This document shows, one piece after another, positions 18,915-29,830 of a stretch of 64,000 nucleotides of DNA. Each line of letters opens with the position of its first letter. Within the stretch, counting starts at the first letter, position 1. A program made the translations under genes and the position numbers. The stretch comes from Pseudomonas rustica (lineage in GTDB: Bacteria > Pseudomonadota > Gammaproteobacteria > Pseudomonadales > Pseudomonadaceae): positions 310,001 through 374,000 of the forward strand of contig NZ_JAGYHF010000004.1 of the NCBI RefSeq assembly GCF_018336155.1. Direction: 5' to 3'. A model generated the notes under the pieces. That model was not told the origin of the DNA. It made no database searches and saw only the letters and a list, made by a program, of their open reading frames with translations.

Positions 18915-19256
18915 TTATGGGTGTTCCCAGCTTTTTAGGACGGCCCCGCAATAAAGCCCCGACAGGGTCTTCATCACCTGAATCACTTCCGGGCTGGCCA
19001 GCCCATAAAAAATGTATTTGCCTTCGCGGCGAGTGGCGACCATGCCTTCGTCGCGCAAAATGCCCAATTGCTGGGACAGCGTCGGCTGGCGTACGCCGGT
19101 CATGGTTTCCAGCTCGCCAACGTTGCGTTCGCCCTGGGTCAATTGACAGAGGATCAACAATCGATCCTCATTGGCCAACGCCTTGAGCAACGCACAGGCC
19201 TTGGTGGCCGAGGCGCGTAATTGGGCGACTTCACATTCGGTCAGACTGGATTGCAT
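18915..19256 (-). CDS. ArsR-family persulfide-sensing repressor, BigR/SqrR-like
   Basis: A winged-helix repressor of 113 residues from the ATG at 19256; a GTG at 19262 is equally well placed and would add two residues. The DNA-binding helix is VRQPTLSQQLGILRDEGMV, followed by the wing TRREGKYIFYGL. Two isolated cysteines, Cys37 in LLILCQL and Cys103 in SGLYCGA, sit where BigR and SqrR form a disulfide or tetrasulfide on sensing persulfide. It is divergent from the persulfide dioxygenase gene, with a perfect palindrome between them, and likely controls both directions. Confidence 0.9.
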   Translation of the reverse strand: MQSSLTECEVAQLRASATKACALLKALANEDRLLILCQLTQGERNVGELETMTGVRQPTLSQQLGILRDEGMVATRREGKYIFYGLASPEVIQVMKTLSGLYCGAVLKSWEHP

Positions 19257-19293
19257 TTGCACGATGCCTTCAACGTCACTTAAGCTGCGAACA

Positions 19294-19309
19294 TTATGTT
19301 TTTACATAA
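19294..19309. promoter_or_regulatory. Operator TTATGT-TTTT-ACATAA for the BigR-like repressor
   Basis: This is a perfect 6-4-6 inverted repeat in the 97-bp space between the divergent repressor and persulfide dioxygenase genes. AT-rich palindromes of this kind are typical BigR-type sites. Its central position suits autorepression and control of both transcripts. Confidence 0.7.
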
Positions 19310-19359
19310 AGTGTTGCAACCCCGAATGACTCTTCGCCCACTCGTACAGGTTTGTGTCC

Positions 19360-20223
19360 ATGCCCGCGCTGATTGAAGCTTTCCTCGACCCCGCCTCCTC
19401 GACCTACAGTTACGTGGTCTATGAAGCCGACGGCGGGCACTGCGCAATCGTCGATCCGGTGCTCGACTACGACGGCGCCGCCGGCCGCACCTGCACCGCA
19501 CAAGCCGACAAAATCATCGCCTTCGTCCGCCAGCACAACTTGCAAGTGCAGTGGCTGCTGGAAACCCACGCCCACGCCGATCACCTGTCCGCCGCGCCCT
19601 ACCTGCGCCGGGAACTGGGCGGCAAGATCGCCATCGGCGAGTCGATCAGTAAAGTGCAGAACGTGTTCAAGGCGCTGTTCAATCTGGAGCCGGAATTCTG
19701 CGTCGACGGCTCGCAGTTCGATCACCTGTTCGCGCCGAACGAGTCATTCAGCATCGGCAATCTCAAAGCTACGGCGCTGCATGTTCCCGGCCACACACCG
19801 GCGGACATGGCTTACCTGATTGATGGCGAGCAGATTCTGGTCGGCGACACCTTGTTCATGCCTGACGTCGGCACGGCGCGCTGCGACTTCCCCGGCGGCA
19901 ACGCCAATCAACTGTTCAACTCGATCCACAAACTGCTGGCCTTCCCGGCGAGCGTGAAGCTTTACGTTTGCCACGACTACCCGCCTGAAGGCCGCGAATC
20001 GCAGTGCCAGACCACGGTGGGCGAGCAGCGCAAAAGCAACATTCATGTGCATGACGGGGTGGATGAGGCGGCGTTTGTCGAGATGCGCACGAAGCGTGAT
20101 GCCGGGCTGGGCATGCCGACGCTGTTGCTGCCGGCGATTCAGGTGAATGTGCGGGCGGGGAATTTGCCGGCGGCTGAGGACAATGGTGTGGTTTATCTGA
20201 AGATCCCGCTTAACAAACTCTGA
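19360..20223 (+). CDS. Persulfide dioxygenase, ETHE1/Blh-type metallo-beta-lactamase fold protein
   Basis: The 287-residue enzyme should oxidise glutathione persulfide to sulfite in the cytoplasm using one Fe(II). The MBL motif THAHADHLSA gives the first ligands, followed by HVPGHTPADMAYL, VGDTLFMPDVGTARCDFPGG and VCHDYPPEGRE, which supply the remaining His/Asp ligands and the GSH-site region. I start at the ATG at 19360 after CAGG; a GTG two codons earlier is possible. The sulfite product fits the TauE/SafE exporter in the same cluster, and the shared operator predicts induction by sulfide. Confidence 0.92.
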   Translation: MPALIEAFLDPASSTYSYVVYEADGGHCAIVDPVLDYDGAAGRTCTAQADKIIAFVRQHNLQVQWLLETHAHADHLSAAPYLRRELGGKIAIGESISKVQNVFKALFNLEPEFCVDGSQFDHLFAPNESFSIGNLKATALHVPGHTPADMAYLIDGEQILVGDTLFMPDVGTARCDFPGGNANQLFNSIHKLLAFPASVKLYVCHDYPPEGRESQCQTTVGEQRKSNIHVHDGVDEAAFVEMRTKRDAGLGMPTLLLPAIQVNVRAGNLPAAEDNGVVYLKIPLNKL

Positions 20224-20336
20224 TCGACAGACGGTTGGTTTTCACCCGTGAACCTGTAATTTCTGACAGTAGACGCCAAAGCGCCCACTGCGCAGAGTCA
20301 AAACTCCCGACCAATTGAGTGAAAAGGAGTTTTCTC

Positions 20337-21944
20337 ATGAGCGCAGTAGCTGACGAAGTGACCATCCTTTTTCCCAAAAATCACGCAACTGTCCACCACG
20401 ACATCCTGTTTCAGGGAAAAGGCACAACCGGAGCGACTGTTGTCCTGACGGCAAACACCGTTGAGATTGGTCGCACTGTCGTGACAGAAGATAGCTCTTG
20501 GCACATTGATTTCGCATTGCTTGGCAATGGCGCAAAAAAAATTGTTGCAACCCAGACCGACCTGCTTGGAAATGTCACCCGCCACGCCGTTACCCTCTAC
20601 GTCACAACTAGGGAAGTCAAAATCAGTTCACCTCTCGAAAACGACTCGGTGCTTTCTCATGTTCTGGTGAATGGCGAAGGCGATCCGGAGGCAATCATCG
20701 AAGCGTTTATCAACGGTAAAAGCGTTGCCAGCGCGACGGCGGACTGGGGTTATTTCACCCTCTCGATCGGCCCTCTGCCTGACGGGAACCACCGAATAGC
20801 CGTACAGCAACGCTCTATTAATGGCGAGGTTTCATCAGCCATTGTGAACATTACCTGTAGTGCTGACCGCTCGTTGCACATCAAGCAGCCTGTAGAGGGT
20901 GAGGAAGTATTTTCTGGCCACGAGTTCAGAATTGAAGCGTTGGCCAATGCGACACTGATCGCCACGGAAAATGGCGAATCCATAGCTCAAGGTAAAAGCG
21001 ACATCTATGGACACTGGCTATTTACCTACGATGTAACTTCACTCGGTGAAAAAACGGTCAAAGTAATGCAGGATTTGGAGGGTTCAATCCAAACCACGTC
21101 TGTAACTTTTAGCGTTATCAGAGGGCATATTAAGGTTTCTTTTTATGCTCCGTATCCCGATTCCAATGTTTCGCCAGGAGTGGGATTCGCCGGAAATGGT
21201 GAGGGCTGCGCAAAAATTACGCTTTCGGATGGAAATGAGGTCATCGGAGAGGGAGTTGTCGACCGCTTAAATCCAGTAGGTGACGCGTATTGGGATGTGT
21301 TTCCAGACAAGAAGCTCACGCCAGGCGAAAAATACATAACCGCGACACAAATCACGCATGACGGGTTGAAGTCCAGCGCAACCATTAAGGTCAATGTTGT
21401 CGAGAAATTGCCGGTGACCTTCTTCCATCCTCATGACGGTGAAACAACGGGATCAATTTTTTCAACCTACGGCACTGGCACCGTAGGGGCTCACATACTC
21501 CTGACTGAAGACTCGCACCCGATAGGCAACGCTACTGTTGATACATCGCACAATTGGATGATCGACGTTAAAGGCCTATCGGCTGGAGAAAAAAAATGGA
21601 TCGCGGTTCAGACTTATGAGGACGGAACAACCAGCAAAGCGACCGTGGTGTTTAATGTCGAACCACAAATACCATTCACTATTGAATACCCGGAAGAAGG
21701 CTCGACGGTTCATCAGCTTGACCCTGAATTCGCCGGAACAGGACAGCCGGGGGCAAGAGCGGTTTATATAGATGAATTTGAAGGAGACATTCCGATAGTC
21801 ATTGCCAAGGTCGACGACAATGGCAACTGGAAAGGTCGTTCTGGAAAAGCTTTTCAATATGGCAAAAACAGCATAACCATATTCCAGGAAAACGCACTCG
21901 AACCCACAATCGTCACGCGCACTTTCTACATAACGCCCCCTTAA
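20337..21944 (+). CDS. Six-repeat Ig-like domain protein of unknown function
   Basis: A 535-residue protein with no signal peptide or membrane segment, built of six tandem modules of about 85-90 residues. They begin near EVTILFPKNHATV, EVKISSPLENDSV, SLHIKQPVEGEEV, HIKVSFYAPYPDSNV, LPVTFFHPHDGET and IPFTIEYPEEGST. Each module has the pattern hydrophobic-P-x-[DE]-x-x-x-V, then Gly-x-Gly, a Trp (DSSWHIDF, DWGYFTL, GHWLFTY, AYWDVF, HNWMIDV, NGNWKG) and a final beta strand, as in bacterial Ig-like repeats. AAAAGGAG precedes the ATG. Base composition is clearly lower in GC than the flanking genes, with many AAA/ATA/AAT codons, suggesting transfer. It stands alone between unrelated loci. Confidence 0.75.
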   Translation: MSAVADEVTILFPKNHATVHHDILFQGKGTTGATVVLTANTVEIGRTVVTEDSSWHIDFALLGNGAKKIVATQTDLLGNVTRHAVTLYVTTREVKISSPLENDSVLSHVLVNGEGDPEAIIEAFINGKSVASATADWGYFTLSIGPLPDGNHRIAVQQRSINGEVSSAIVNITCSADRSLHIKQPVEGEEVFSGHEFRIEALANATLIATENGESIAQGKSDIYGHWLFTYDVTSLGEKTVKVMQDLEGSIQTTSVTFSVIRGHIKVSFYAPYPDSNVSPGVGFAGNGEGCAKITLSDGNEVIGEGVVDRLNPVGDAYWDVFPDKKLTPGEKYITATQITHDGLKSSATIKVNVVEKLPVTFFHPHDGETTGSIFSTYGTGTVGAHILLTEDSHPIGNATVDTSHNWMIDVKGLSAGEKKWIAVQTYEDGTTSKATVVFNVEPQIPFTIEYPEEGSTVHQLDPEFAGTGQPGARAVYIDEFEGDIPIVIAKVDDNGNWKGRSGKAFQYGKNSITIFQENALEPTIVTRTFYITPP

Positions 21945-21975
21945 TGCTTTTATTCGATCCGGGTTGATTTGGGGA

Positions 21976-22464
21976 TCACGCCCCCAACGTCAACCCGTTC
22001 GCCGGCAGCGGCAGCGCCGTCTTATACCGCACCTGCTTCAACGCAAAACTCGAGCGGATATTCGCCACGCCCGGCACTTTGGTCAGAAAGTCCATCATGA
22101 AGCGCTCCAACGACTGAATCGTCGGCACCAGCACCCGGATCAGATAATCCGGGTCGCCGGCCATCAAATAGCACTCCATCACTTCGGGGCGATCAGAAAT
22201 CGCTTCTTCGAAATGCTGCAACGCCAACTCCACCTGTTTCTCCAGGCTGACGTGAATAAACACGTTCACGTGCAGCCCCAGCAGATCGGCGTCCAGCAGC
22301 GTCACCTGCTCGCGAATCAGGCCTAATTCTTCCATCGCTTTCACCCGATTGAAGCACGGCGTCGGCGACAGATTCACCGAGCGTGCAAGGTCGGCGTTGG
22401 TGATGCGCGCGTTCTCTTGCAGGCTGTTGAGAATGCCGATGTCGGTACGATCCAGTTTGCGCAT
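21976..22464 (-). CDS. bkdR: Lrp/AsnC-family activator of the bkd operon
   Basis: The 162-residue regulator has an N-terminal HTH ([20 protein letters not shown], then [19 protein letters not shown]). The C-terminal RAM domain follows ([34 protein letters not shown]). The sequence and its divergent position to bkdA1 match BkdR of P. putida, which activates the branched-chain keto-acid dehydrogenase operon in response to branched-chain amino acids. The intergenic region of 185 bp is AT-rich with short inverted repeats such as GCAGA-N7-TCTGC near 22495, suiting Lrp-type multimeric binding. Confidence 0.93.
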   Translation of the reverse strand: MRKLDRTDIGILNSLQENARITNADLARSVNLSPTPCFNRVKAMEELGLIREQVTLLDADLLGLHVNVFIHVSLEKQVELALQHFEEAISDRPEVMECYLMAGDPDYLIRVLVPTIQSLERFMMDFLTKVPGVANIRSSFALKQVRYKTALPLPANGLTLGA

Positions 22465-23885
<1,421 letters not shown>

Positions 23886-23886
23886 C

Positions 23887-24945
23887 ATGAACGATCACAA
23901 CAACAATATTCAGCTGGAAACCGCCATGACCACGACCACCATGACCATGATCCAGGCCCTGCGCTCGGCCATGGATGTGATGCTTGAGCGCGATGACAAT
24001 GTCGTCGTGTTCGGTCAGGACGTCGGCTACTTCGGCGGCGTGTTCCGTTGCACCGAAGGCCTGCAAACCAAGTACGGCGCGTCGCGTGTGTTCGATGCGC
24101 CGATTTCTGAAAGCGGTATCGTCGGCGTGGCCGTGGGCATGGGCGCTTACGGTCTGCGTCCGGTTGCCGAGATTCAGTTCGCTGACTACGTCTACCCAGC
24201 GTCCGACCAGATCATTTCCGAAGCGGCGCGCCTGCGTTATCGCTCGGCTGGCGAGTTCACCGCACCGATGACCCTGCGCATGCCCTGCGGCGGCGGCATC
24301 TACGGCGGCCAGACGCACAGCCAGAGCATCGAGGCGATGTTCACTCAGGTCTGCGGCTTGCGCACCGTGATGCCATCCAACCCTTACGACGCCAAAGGCT
24401 TGCTGATCGCCTCCATCGAAAACGATGACCCGGTGATCTTCCTCGAGCCGAAACGCCTGTACAACGGCCCGTTCGACGGCCATCACGACCGCCCGGTAAC
24501 GCCGTGGTCGAAACACCCGCAAGCGCAGGTTCCGGACGGTTACTACACCGTGCCGCTGGACGTTGCCGCCATCACTCGTCCGGGCAAGGACGTGACCGTG
24601 CTGACATACGGCACCACCGTGTATGTCTCGCAAGTCGCTGCCGAAGAAAGCGGCGTCGATGCCGAAGTCATCGACCTGCGCAGCCTGTGGCCGCTGGATC
24701 TGGAAACCATCGTCAAGTCGGTGAAGAAAACCGGCCGTTGCGTGGTGGTTCACGAAGCCACCCGCACCTGCGGTTTCGGCGCCGAATTGGTGTCGCTGGT
24801 GCAAGAGCATTGCTTCCATCACCTGGAAGCGCCGATCGAACGCGTCACCGGTTGGGACACCCCCTACCCGCACGCGCAGGAGTGGGCGTATTTCCCAGGG
24901 CCGTCCCGAGTGGGCGCGGCGTTGAAACGGGTTATGGAGGTCTGA
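23887..24945 (+). CDS. bkdA2: Branched-chain 2-oxoacid dehydrogenase E1 beta subunit
   Basis: The 352-residue beta chain completes the E1 heterotetramer. Typical sequences are VVVFGQDVGYFGGVFRCTEG, ISESGIVGVAVGMGAYGLRP, EIQFADYVYPASDQIISEAA, EPKRLYNG and the C-terminal VVHEATRTCGFGAEL with GWDTPYPHAQEWAYFP. An inner ATG at residue 14 (MTTTTMTMIQ) is a possible alternative start. The E2 gene begins immediately after the stop, so stoichiometric expression is likely. Confidence 0.96.
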   Translation: MNDHNNNIQLETAMTTTTMTMIQALRSAMDVMLERDDNVVVFGQDVGYFGGVFRCTEGLQTKYGASRVFDAPISESGIVGVAVGMGAYGLRPVAEIQFADYVYPASDQIISEAARLRYRSAGEFTAPMTLRMPCGGGIYGGQTHSQSIEAMFTQVCGLRTVMPSNPYDAKGLLIASIENDDPVIFLEPKRLYNGPFDGHHDRPVTPWSKHPQAQVPDGYYTVPLDVAAITRPGKDVTVLTYGTTVYVSQVAAEESGVDAEVIDLRSLWPLDLETIVKSVKKTGRCVVVHEATRTCGFGAELVSLVQEHCFHHLEAPIERVTGWDTPYPHAQEWAYFPGPSRVGAALKRVMEV

Positions 24946-26217
24946 ATGGGCACGCACGTTATCAAGATGCCGGACATCGGCGAAGGCATCGCAGAAGTAG
25001 AACTGTCGCAGTGGCACGTCAAGGTCGGCGATCTGGTCGTTGAAGATCAGGTGCTGGCGGACGTGATGACTGACAAGGCGATGGTCGATATTCCGTCGCC
25101 GGTGCATGGCAAGGTGATTGCGCTTGGTGGTCAGCCGGGTGAAGTGATGGCGGTTGGCAGTGTGCTGATCAGCATCGAGGTTGAAGGTGCCGGCAATCTG
25201 AAAGAATCGGCCGCGCCTGCTGCCGTCAAAGAAACACCCGTTGCGCCGAAAGTTGAGGCCGTTGTTGAGAGCAAACCTGCTCCAGCCGCCCCGCGTCCGG
25301 CTGCGGTTTGCCAAGGCCCGATGGTTGCTCGCGAAGCAGACGAACGCCCGCTCGCCTCCCCGGCCGTGCGCAAACATGCGCTGGATCTGGGCATTCAATT
25401 GCGTCTGGTGCGCGGATCCGGGCCGGCCGGACGGGTGTTGCACGAAGACCTTGAAAGCTATCTGGCGCAAGGTCAGTCGAACGCTTCGGCGCCGGTTGCC
25501 GCTGCTTACGCCCAGCGTAATGACGAAGAACAGATTCAAGTGATCGGCATGCGCCGCAAGATCGCCCAGCGCATGCAGGACGCCACTCAACGTGCCGCAC
25601 ACTTCAGTTATGTCGAAGAAATCGACGTCACCGCAATCGAAGAACTGCGTGCGCACCTGAATGAAAAACATGGCGCCAGCCGTGGCAAGTTGACCTTGCT
25701 GCCGTTCCTCGTCCGCGCCTTGGTCGTCGCCCTGCGCGACTTCCCGCAGATGAATGCCCGTTACGACGACGAAGCTCAGGTCATCACCCGCCTCGGCGCC
25801 GTGCATGTTGGCGTCGCCACGCAAAGCGATGTCGGCCTGATGGTGCCGGTGGTGCGTCACGCCGAAACGCGCAGCCTGTGGGACAGCGCCACGGAAATCT
25901 CGCGTCTGGCCAATGCCGCGCGCAATGGCAAGGCCAGTCGCGATGAGCTATCCGGTTCAACCATCACCCTAACCAGCCTCGGTGCGCTGGGCGGTATCGT
26001 CAGCACCCCGGTGTTGAACCTGCCGGAAGTGGCCATCGTCGGCGTCAACAAAATCGTCGAACGGCCGATGGTCGTCAAAGGCCAAGTGGTGATCCGCAAG
26101 ATGATGAACCTCTCCAGCTCGTTCGATCACCGCGTGGTCGATGGCATGGACGCGGCACTCTTCATCCAGGCCATTCGTGGCCTGATCGAACAACCTGCCA
26201 CTTTGTTTGTGGAGTAA
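24946..26217 (+). CDS. bkdB: Branched-chain 2-oxoacid dehydrogenase E2 (dihydrolipoyl acyltransferase)
   Basis: The 423-residue core subunit has an N-terminal lipoyl domain with lipoylated Lys in [13 protein letters not shown]. An Ala/Pro/Val-rich linker follows, then a peripheral-subunit-binding domain ([20 protein letters not shown], then [13 protein letters not shown]), a second linker, and the catalytic domain ending with the active-site His in [15 protein letters not shown]. It transfers the branched acyl group to CoA. Only one lipoyl domain is present, as in the P. putida enzyme. The lpdV start lies seven bases downstream. Confidence 0.96.
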   Translation: MGTHVIKMPDIGEGIAEVELSQWHVKVGDLVVEDQVLADVMTDKAMVDIPSPVHGKVIALGGQPGEVMAVGSVLISIEVEGAGNLKESAAPAAVKETPVAPKVEAVVESKPAPAAPRPAAVCQGPMVAREADERPLASPAVRKHALDLGIQLRLVRGSGPAGRVLHEDLESYLAQGQSNASAPVAAAYAQRNDEEQIQVIGMRRKIAQRMQDATQRAAHFSYVEEIDVTAIEELRAHLNEKHGASRGKLTLLPFLVRALVVALRDFPQMNARYDDEAQVITRLGAVHVGVATQSDVGLMVPVVRHAETRSLWDSATEISRLANAARNGKASRDELSGSTITLTSLGALGGIVSTPVLNLPEVAIVGVNKIVERPMVVKGQVVIRKMMNLSSSFDHRVVDGMDAALFIQAIRGLIEQPATLFVE

Positions 26218-26224
26218 GGCGCGC

Positions 26225-27598
26225 ATGCAATCTCTGAACACCACGCTGCTGATCATCGGCGGTGGCCCCGGCGGTTATGTAACGGCGATCCGCGCCGGGC
26301 AACTGGGCATTCCGACGATTCTGGTCGAAGGCCAATCGCTGGGCGGCACTTGCCTGAACATCGGCTGCATCCCGTCGAAAGCGCTGATTCATGTGGCTGA
26401 GCAGTTTCACCAGACCCGGCATCACAGTCAGCATTCGGCGCTGGGCATCAGCGTTGCCGCGCCGACCCTCGACATCACCAAAAGTGTCGAGTGGAAGGAC
26501 GGCATCGTTGATCGCCTGACCACAGGCGTGGCTGCCCTGCTGAAGAAGAACAAGGTTCAAGTGATCAATGGCTGGGCCAAGGTCATCGACGGCAAGACTG
26601 TTGAAGTCGGCGACACGCGTATTCAGTGCGAGCACCTGGTGCTGGCGACCGGTTCGACCAGCGTCAATCTGCCGATCCTGCCGATTGGCGGGCCGATCAT
26701 TTCCTCCACCGAAGCGCTGGCGCCGACATCCGTGCCGAAACGTCTGGTGGTGGTGGGTGGGGGTTACATCGGTCTGGAATTGGGCATCGCTTATCGCAAG
26801 CTAGGCGCCGACGTCAGTGTGGTCGAGGCTCAGGATCGCATCCTGCCGGCCTACGACGCCGAACTGACGCAACCGGTGCATGACGCGCTGAAGCAACTCG
26901 GCGTGAAGCTGTTCCTGAAACACAGCGTGATGGGTTTCGACGGCACATTGCAGGTGCGTGACCCAGAGGGCGAAACGCTGAACCTGGAAACCGATCAGGT
27001 GCTGGTCGCCGTCGGTCGCAAACCGAATACACAGGGCTGGAATCTGGAAGCGCTGAATCTGGACATGAACGGCTCGGCGATCAAGATCGACAGCCGCTGC
27101 CAGACCAGCATGCGCAATGTCTACGCGATTGGCGATTTGAGCGGCGAGCCGATGCTGGCCCACCGCGCCATGGCGCAGGGCGAAATGGTTGCCGAGTTGA
27201 TCAGCGGTAAAACCCGCGAATTCAGCCCGACGGCGATTGCTGCGGTGTGCTTTACCGATCCGGAATTGGTGGTGGTCGGCAAGACGCCGGACGAGGCTAA
27301 AGCTGCGGGGCTGGACTGCATTGTGGCGAGTTTCCCGTTCGCGGCGAATGGCCGGGCGATGACGCTGGAGTCGAAAAGCGGCTTCGTGCGCGTGGTCGCT
27401 CGTCGGGACAATCATCTGATTGTCGGCTGGCAGGCGGTGGGCGTAGGTGTATCCGAGCTGTCGACCGCGTTTGCGCAAAGCCTGGAAATGGGCGCGCGGC
27501 TGGAAGACATCGGCGGCACCATCCATGCGCATCCGACCTTGGGAGAAGCGGTGCAGGAAGCGGCGTTGCGTGCCCTCGGGCATGCGTTGCACCTGTAA
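26225..27598 (+). CDS. lpdV: Dihydrolipoyl dehydrogenase of the branched-chain complex (LPD-Val)
   Basis: The 457-residue E3 flavoprotein reoxidises the lipoyl group of BkdB with NAD+. FAD binds at [20 protein letters not shown], the redox disulfide is in [20 protein letters not shown] binds at [20 protein letters not shown], and the catalytic His-Glu pair lies in [20 protein letters not shown]. The sequence is the operon-specific LPD-Val type of pseudomonads. The ATG at 26225 follows AAGG with five bases spacing; the frame upstream overlaps bkdB. Confidence 0.96.
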   Translation: MQSLNTTLLIIGGGPGGYVTAIRAGQLGIPTILVEGQSLGGTCLNIGCIPSKALIHVAEQFHQTRHHSQHSALGISVAAPTLDITKSVEWKDGIVDRLTTGVAALLKKNKVQVINGWAKVIDGKTVEVGDTRIQCEHLVLATGSTSVNLPILPIGGPIISSTEALAPTSVPKRLVVVGGGYIGLELGIAYRKLGADVSVVEAQDRILPAYDAELTQPVHDALKQLGVKLFLKHSVMGFDGTLQVRDPEGETLNLETDQVLVAVGRKPNTQGWNLEALNLDMNGSAIKIDSRCQTSMRNVYAIGDLSGEPMLAHRAMAQGEMVAELISGKTREFSPTAIAAVCFTDPELVVVGKTPDEAKAAGLDCIVASFPFAANGRAMTLESKSGFVRVVARRDNHLIVGWQAVGVGVSELSTAFAQSLEMGARLEDIGGTIHAHPTLGEAVQEAALRALGHALHL

Positions 27599-27621
27599 TT
27601 TACGGGGGCTGTGATGGCCTC

Positions 27622-27688
27622 TTCGCGAGCAAGCCCGCTCCCACAGGGGGAATGCATTTCAAATGTGGGAGCGGGCTTGCTCGCGAAT
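27622..27688. repeat. REP-B pair after lpdV
   Basis: Two REP-B cores are joined by their CCCACA/TGTGGG ends with about 16 bp between them. They close the bkd operon. Confidence 0.9.
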
Positions 27689-27831
27689 TCTTGAGAGCAA
27701 CGCGATTTATCTGTCTGTCATCCGATAGTCCGGGCTGCGAAACCGCTCAAGAATGAAGTATTGTTGTGCCCATCCAAAAAACGTCAGAAGCCTTGAACCG
27801 TTTCGACGGTTGTTCAGTGATAGAGGGTGTC

Positions 27832-28851
27832 ATGGGTAACGAAAGCATCAATTGGGACAAGCTGGGTTTTGACTACATCAAGACCGACAAGCGCTATCTG
27901 TCGTACTTTCGCGATGGCGAGTGGGACAAAGGCACCCTGACCGAAGACAACGTGCTGCACATCAGCGAAGGCTCGACTGCTCTTCACTATGGCCAGCAGT
28001 GCTTCGAAGGCATGAAGGCCTATCGTTGCAAGGACGGCTCGATCAACCTGTTCCGCCCGGATCAGAACGCCCTGCGTATGCAACGCAGCTGCGCGCGTCT
28101 GCTGATGCCGACCGTTGATACCGAGCAGTTCATCGAAGCCTGTAAGGAAGTGGTTCGTGCCAACGAGCGTTTCATTCCGCCTTATGGCACCGGCGGCGCG
28201 CTGTACCTGCGCCCGTTCGTGATCGGCGTGGGTGACAACATCGGCGTGCGCACTGCCCCCGAGTTCATTTTCTCGATCTTCTGCATCCCGGTCGGCGCCT
28301 ACTTCAAGGGCGGCCTGACCCCGCACAACTTCCAGATCTCCAGCTACGACCGCGCCGCCCCACAAGGCACCGGCGCAGCCAAAGTCGGCGGCAACTACGC
28401 GGCCAGCCTGATGCCGGGCTCGAAAGCCAAGAAAGCCAACTTCGCTGACGCGATCTATCTGGATCCGATGACCCACACCAAGATCGAAGAAGTCGGTTCG
28501 GCCAACTTCTTCGGGATCACCCACGACAACAAGTTCATCACCCCGAACTCGCCGTCGGTTCTGCCAGGCATCACCCGCCTGTCGCTGATTGAACTGGCGA
28601 AATCGCGTCTGGGCCTGGAAGTGGTTGAAGGCGACGTGCTGATCGACAAGCTGTCGGACTTCAAAGAAGCCGGCGCTTGCGGTACTGCGGCAGTGATCAC
28701 GCCGATCGGTGGCATCAGCTACAACGATCATCTGCATGTGTTCCACAGCGAGACAGAAGTCGGCCCTGTGACCCAGAAGCTTTATAAAGAGCTGACCGGT
28801 GTACAGACCGGCGACATCGAAGCGCCAGCGGGTTGGATCGTTAAGGTTTGA
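27832..28851 (+). CDS. ilvE: Branched-chain amino-acid aminotransferase (class IV)
   Basis: The 339-residue PLP enzyme interconverts Leu, Ile and Val with their 2-oxo acids, feeding the bkd complex encoded upstream. The PLP Lys is Lys184 in GTGAAKVGGNYAASLMPG. Fold-type IV motifs ALHYGQQCFEGMKAYRC, YLRPFVIGVGDNIGVRTAPE, EEVGSANFFGI and GTAAVITPIGGI are intact. I start at the ATG at 27832 (MGNESINWDKLGFDYIKTDK), after a GAGGG box, which matches family length; a longer GTG-started frame adds 22 unmatched residues. An intrinsic terminator follows within 25 bp. Confidence 0.94.
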   Translation: MGNESINWDKLGFDYIKTDKRYLSYFRDGEWDKGTLTEDNVLHISEGSTALHYGQQCFEGMKAYRCKDGSINLFRPDQNALRMQRSCARLLMPTVDTEQFIEACKEVVRANERFIPPYGTGGALYLRPFVIGVGDNIGVRTAPEFIFSIFCIPVGAYFKGGLTPHNFQISSYDRAAPQGTGAAKVGGNYAASLMPGSKAKKANFADAIYLDPMTHTKIEEVGSANFFGITHDNKFITPNSPSVLPGITRLSLIELAKSRLGLEVVEGDVLIDKLSDFKEAGACGTAAVITPIGGISYNDHLHVFHSETEVGPVTQKLYKELTGVQTGDIEAPAGWIVKV

Positions 28852-28871
28852 TTTGACGGCTCTGGATGTAT

Positions 28872-28909
28872 AAAAGCCCTCCACCGAGTGATTGGTGGGG
28901 GGCTTTTTT
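28872..28909 (+). terminator. Rho-independent terminator of ilvE
   Basis: AAAAGCCCTCCACC pairs with GGTGGGGGGCTTTT (one T-G wobble) around an 8-base loop and runs into TTTTTT. It lies 20 bp past the stop codon. Confidence 0.93.
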
Positions 28910-28921
28910 GTTGTGGTGATA

Positions 28922-29002
28922 AAGATCAAAAGATCGCAGCCTTCGGCAGCTCCTACAGGAGATCTATGTAGGAGCTGCCAAAGGCTGCGATCTTTTGATC
29001 TT
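28922..29002. repeat. REP-A pair between ilvE and the DUF4130 gene
   Basis: Two opposed cores, one with GCCAAAGGC in place of GCCGAAGGC, fill the space up to the stop codon of the convergent gene. Confidence 0.9.
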
Positions 29003-29830
29003 CTATTTCAAGGCAATCCTTTTTCCGGCACGACTGGCGATCCCACTCGCCTGCCCGTTCTGCTGCTTCCCCATCCGCGCCTGCGTAATCAGTCCAGGAA
29101 TCAACTCGCCCTCCGGCAGATTCTTCCAGAACCGCACCGGCAAATGTCCCTGCATGACCTTCGGATTCAACCGCGCCGGATTGAAGATGTGGCTGTAATA
29201 CGTCAACCACAGATCACCATGCGGATCATCGACGTTCTGCGCCAGTTGCTGCCATTCCACGGGGCATTGACGCTGGTGAATCAGTTGCTCGCCATCGTAA
29301 TAAACCCCGTCACGCGGCGTCGCGATCAGCCAGCGATGGCGGCCCATGCGCCCGATGAAATGTTCGCTGGCACTGTGCAGGATGTCGTGCATCGGTTCGT
29401 GCCATGCCACATATTGCGGGCCAGCGCTGGCTGACGGGCGTTCGATGAAGCGCACAAACGCATGCAGGTGATGGGCTTCGCGGCGCACCTGTTTTATACG
29501 CCGCTGTAGCTCGCTGCCAAGCTTGTCTCCGGCGAGCATGGCCGTGCGATCGCCATGGCTGACCCGCCACAGCACTTCATATAAAAGACTCCAGCGTTGA
29601 TCGCCGCGGTATTGCGCCGCTTGTTCCAGCGTATCGAGCAATACACGCGGGATCCTCGCCATAAACGGCCCCTGACCTTCTGGAACTGGAGCATCACTGG
29701 CGAACAGGTCTCCCACCCCTTCCGACGCCCAGCTCACCAGACTTGGATCGATTTCATGGCTCAGCAGCCAACGCGCTTGCTGACGCCACGTCTCGAACAG
29801 ATCGTCGCAATCAAGATTGATCATCCCCAT
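29003..29830 (-). CDS. TIGR03915/DUF4130-family putative DNA-repair protein
   Basis: The 275-residue protein resembles the DUF4130 partner that accompanies a dedicated radical-SAM protein in many bacteria and is sometimes fused to UdgX-type uracil-DNA glycosylases. Recognisable stretches are LHAFVRFIERPSASAGPQYVA, HDILHSASEHFIGRMGRHRW, IATPRDGVYYDGEQL and the conserved WLTYYSHIFNPARLNPKVMQ. Its start overlaps the radical-SAM gene by ten bases, so both should be made together, probably during the SOS response. Biochemical function is not established. An ATG two codons downstream is an alternative start. Confidence 0.85.
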   Translation of the reverse strand: MGMINLDCDDLFETWRQQARWLLSHEIDPSLVSWASEGVGDLFASDAPVPEGQGPFMARIPRVLLDTLEQAAQYRGDQRWSLLYEVLWRVSHGDRTAMLAGDKLGSELQRRIKQVRREAHHLHAFVRFIERPSASAGPQYVAWHEPMHDILHSASEHFIGRMGRHRWLIATPRDGVYYDGEQLIHQRQCPVEWQQLAQNVDDPHGDLWLTYYSHIFNPARLNPKVMQGHLPVRFWKNLPEGELIPGLITQARMGKQQNGQASGIASRAGKRIALK

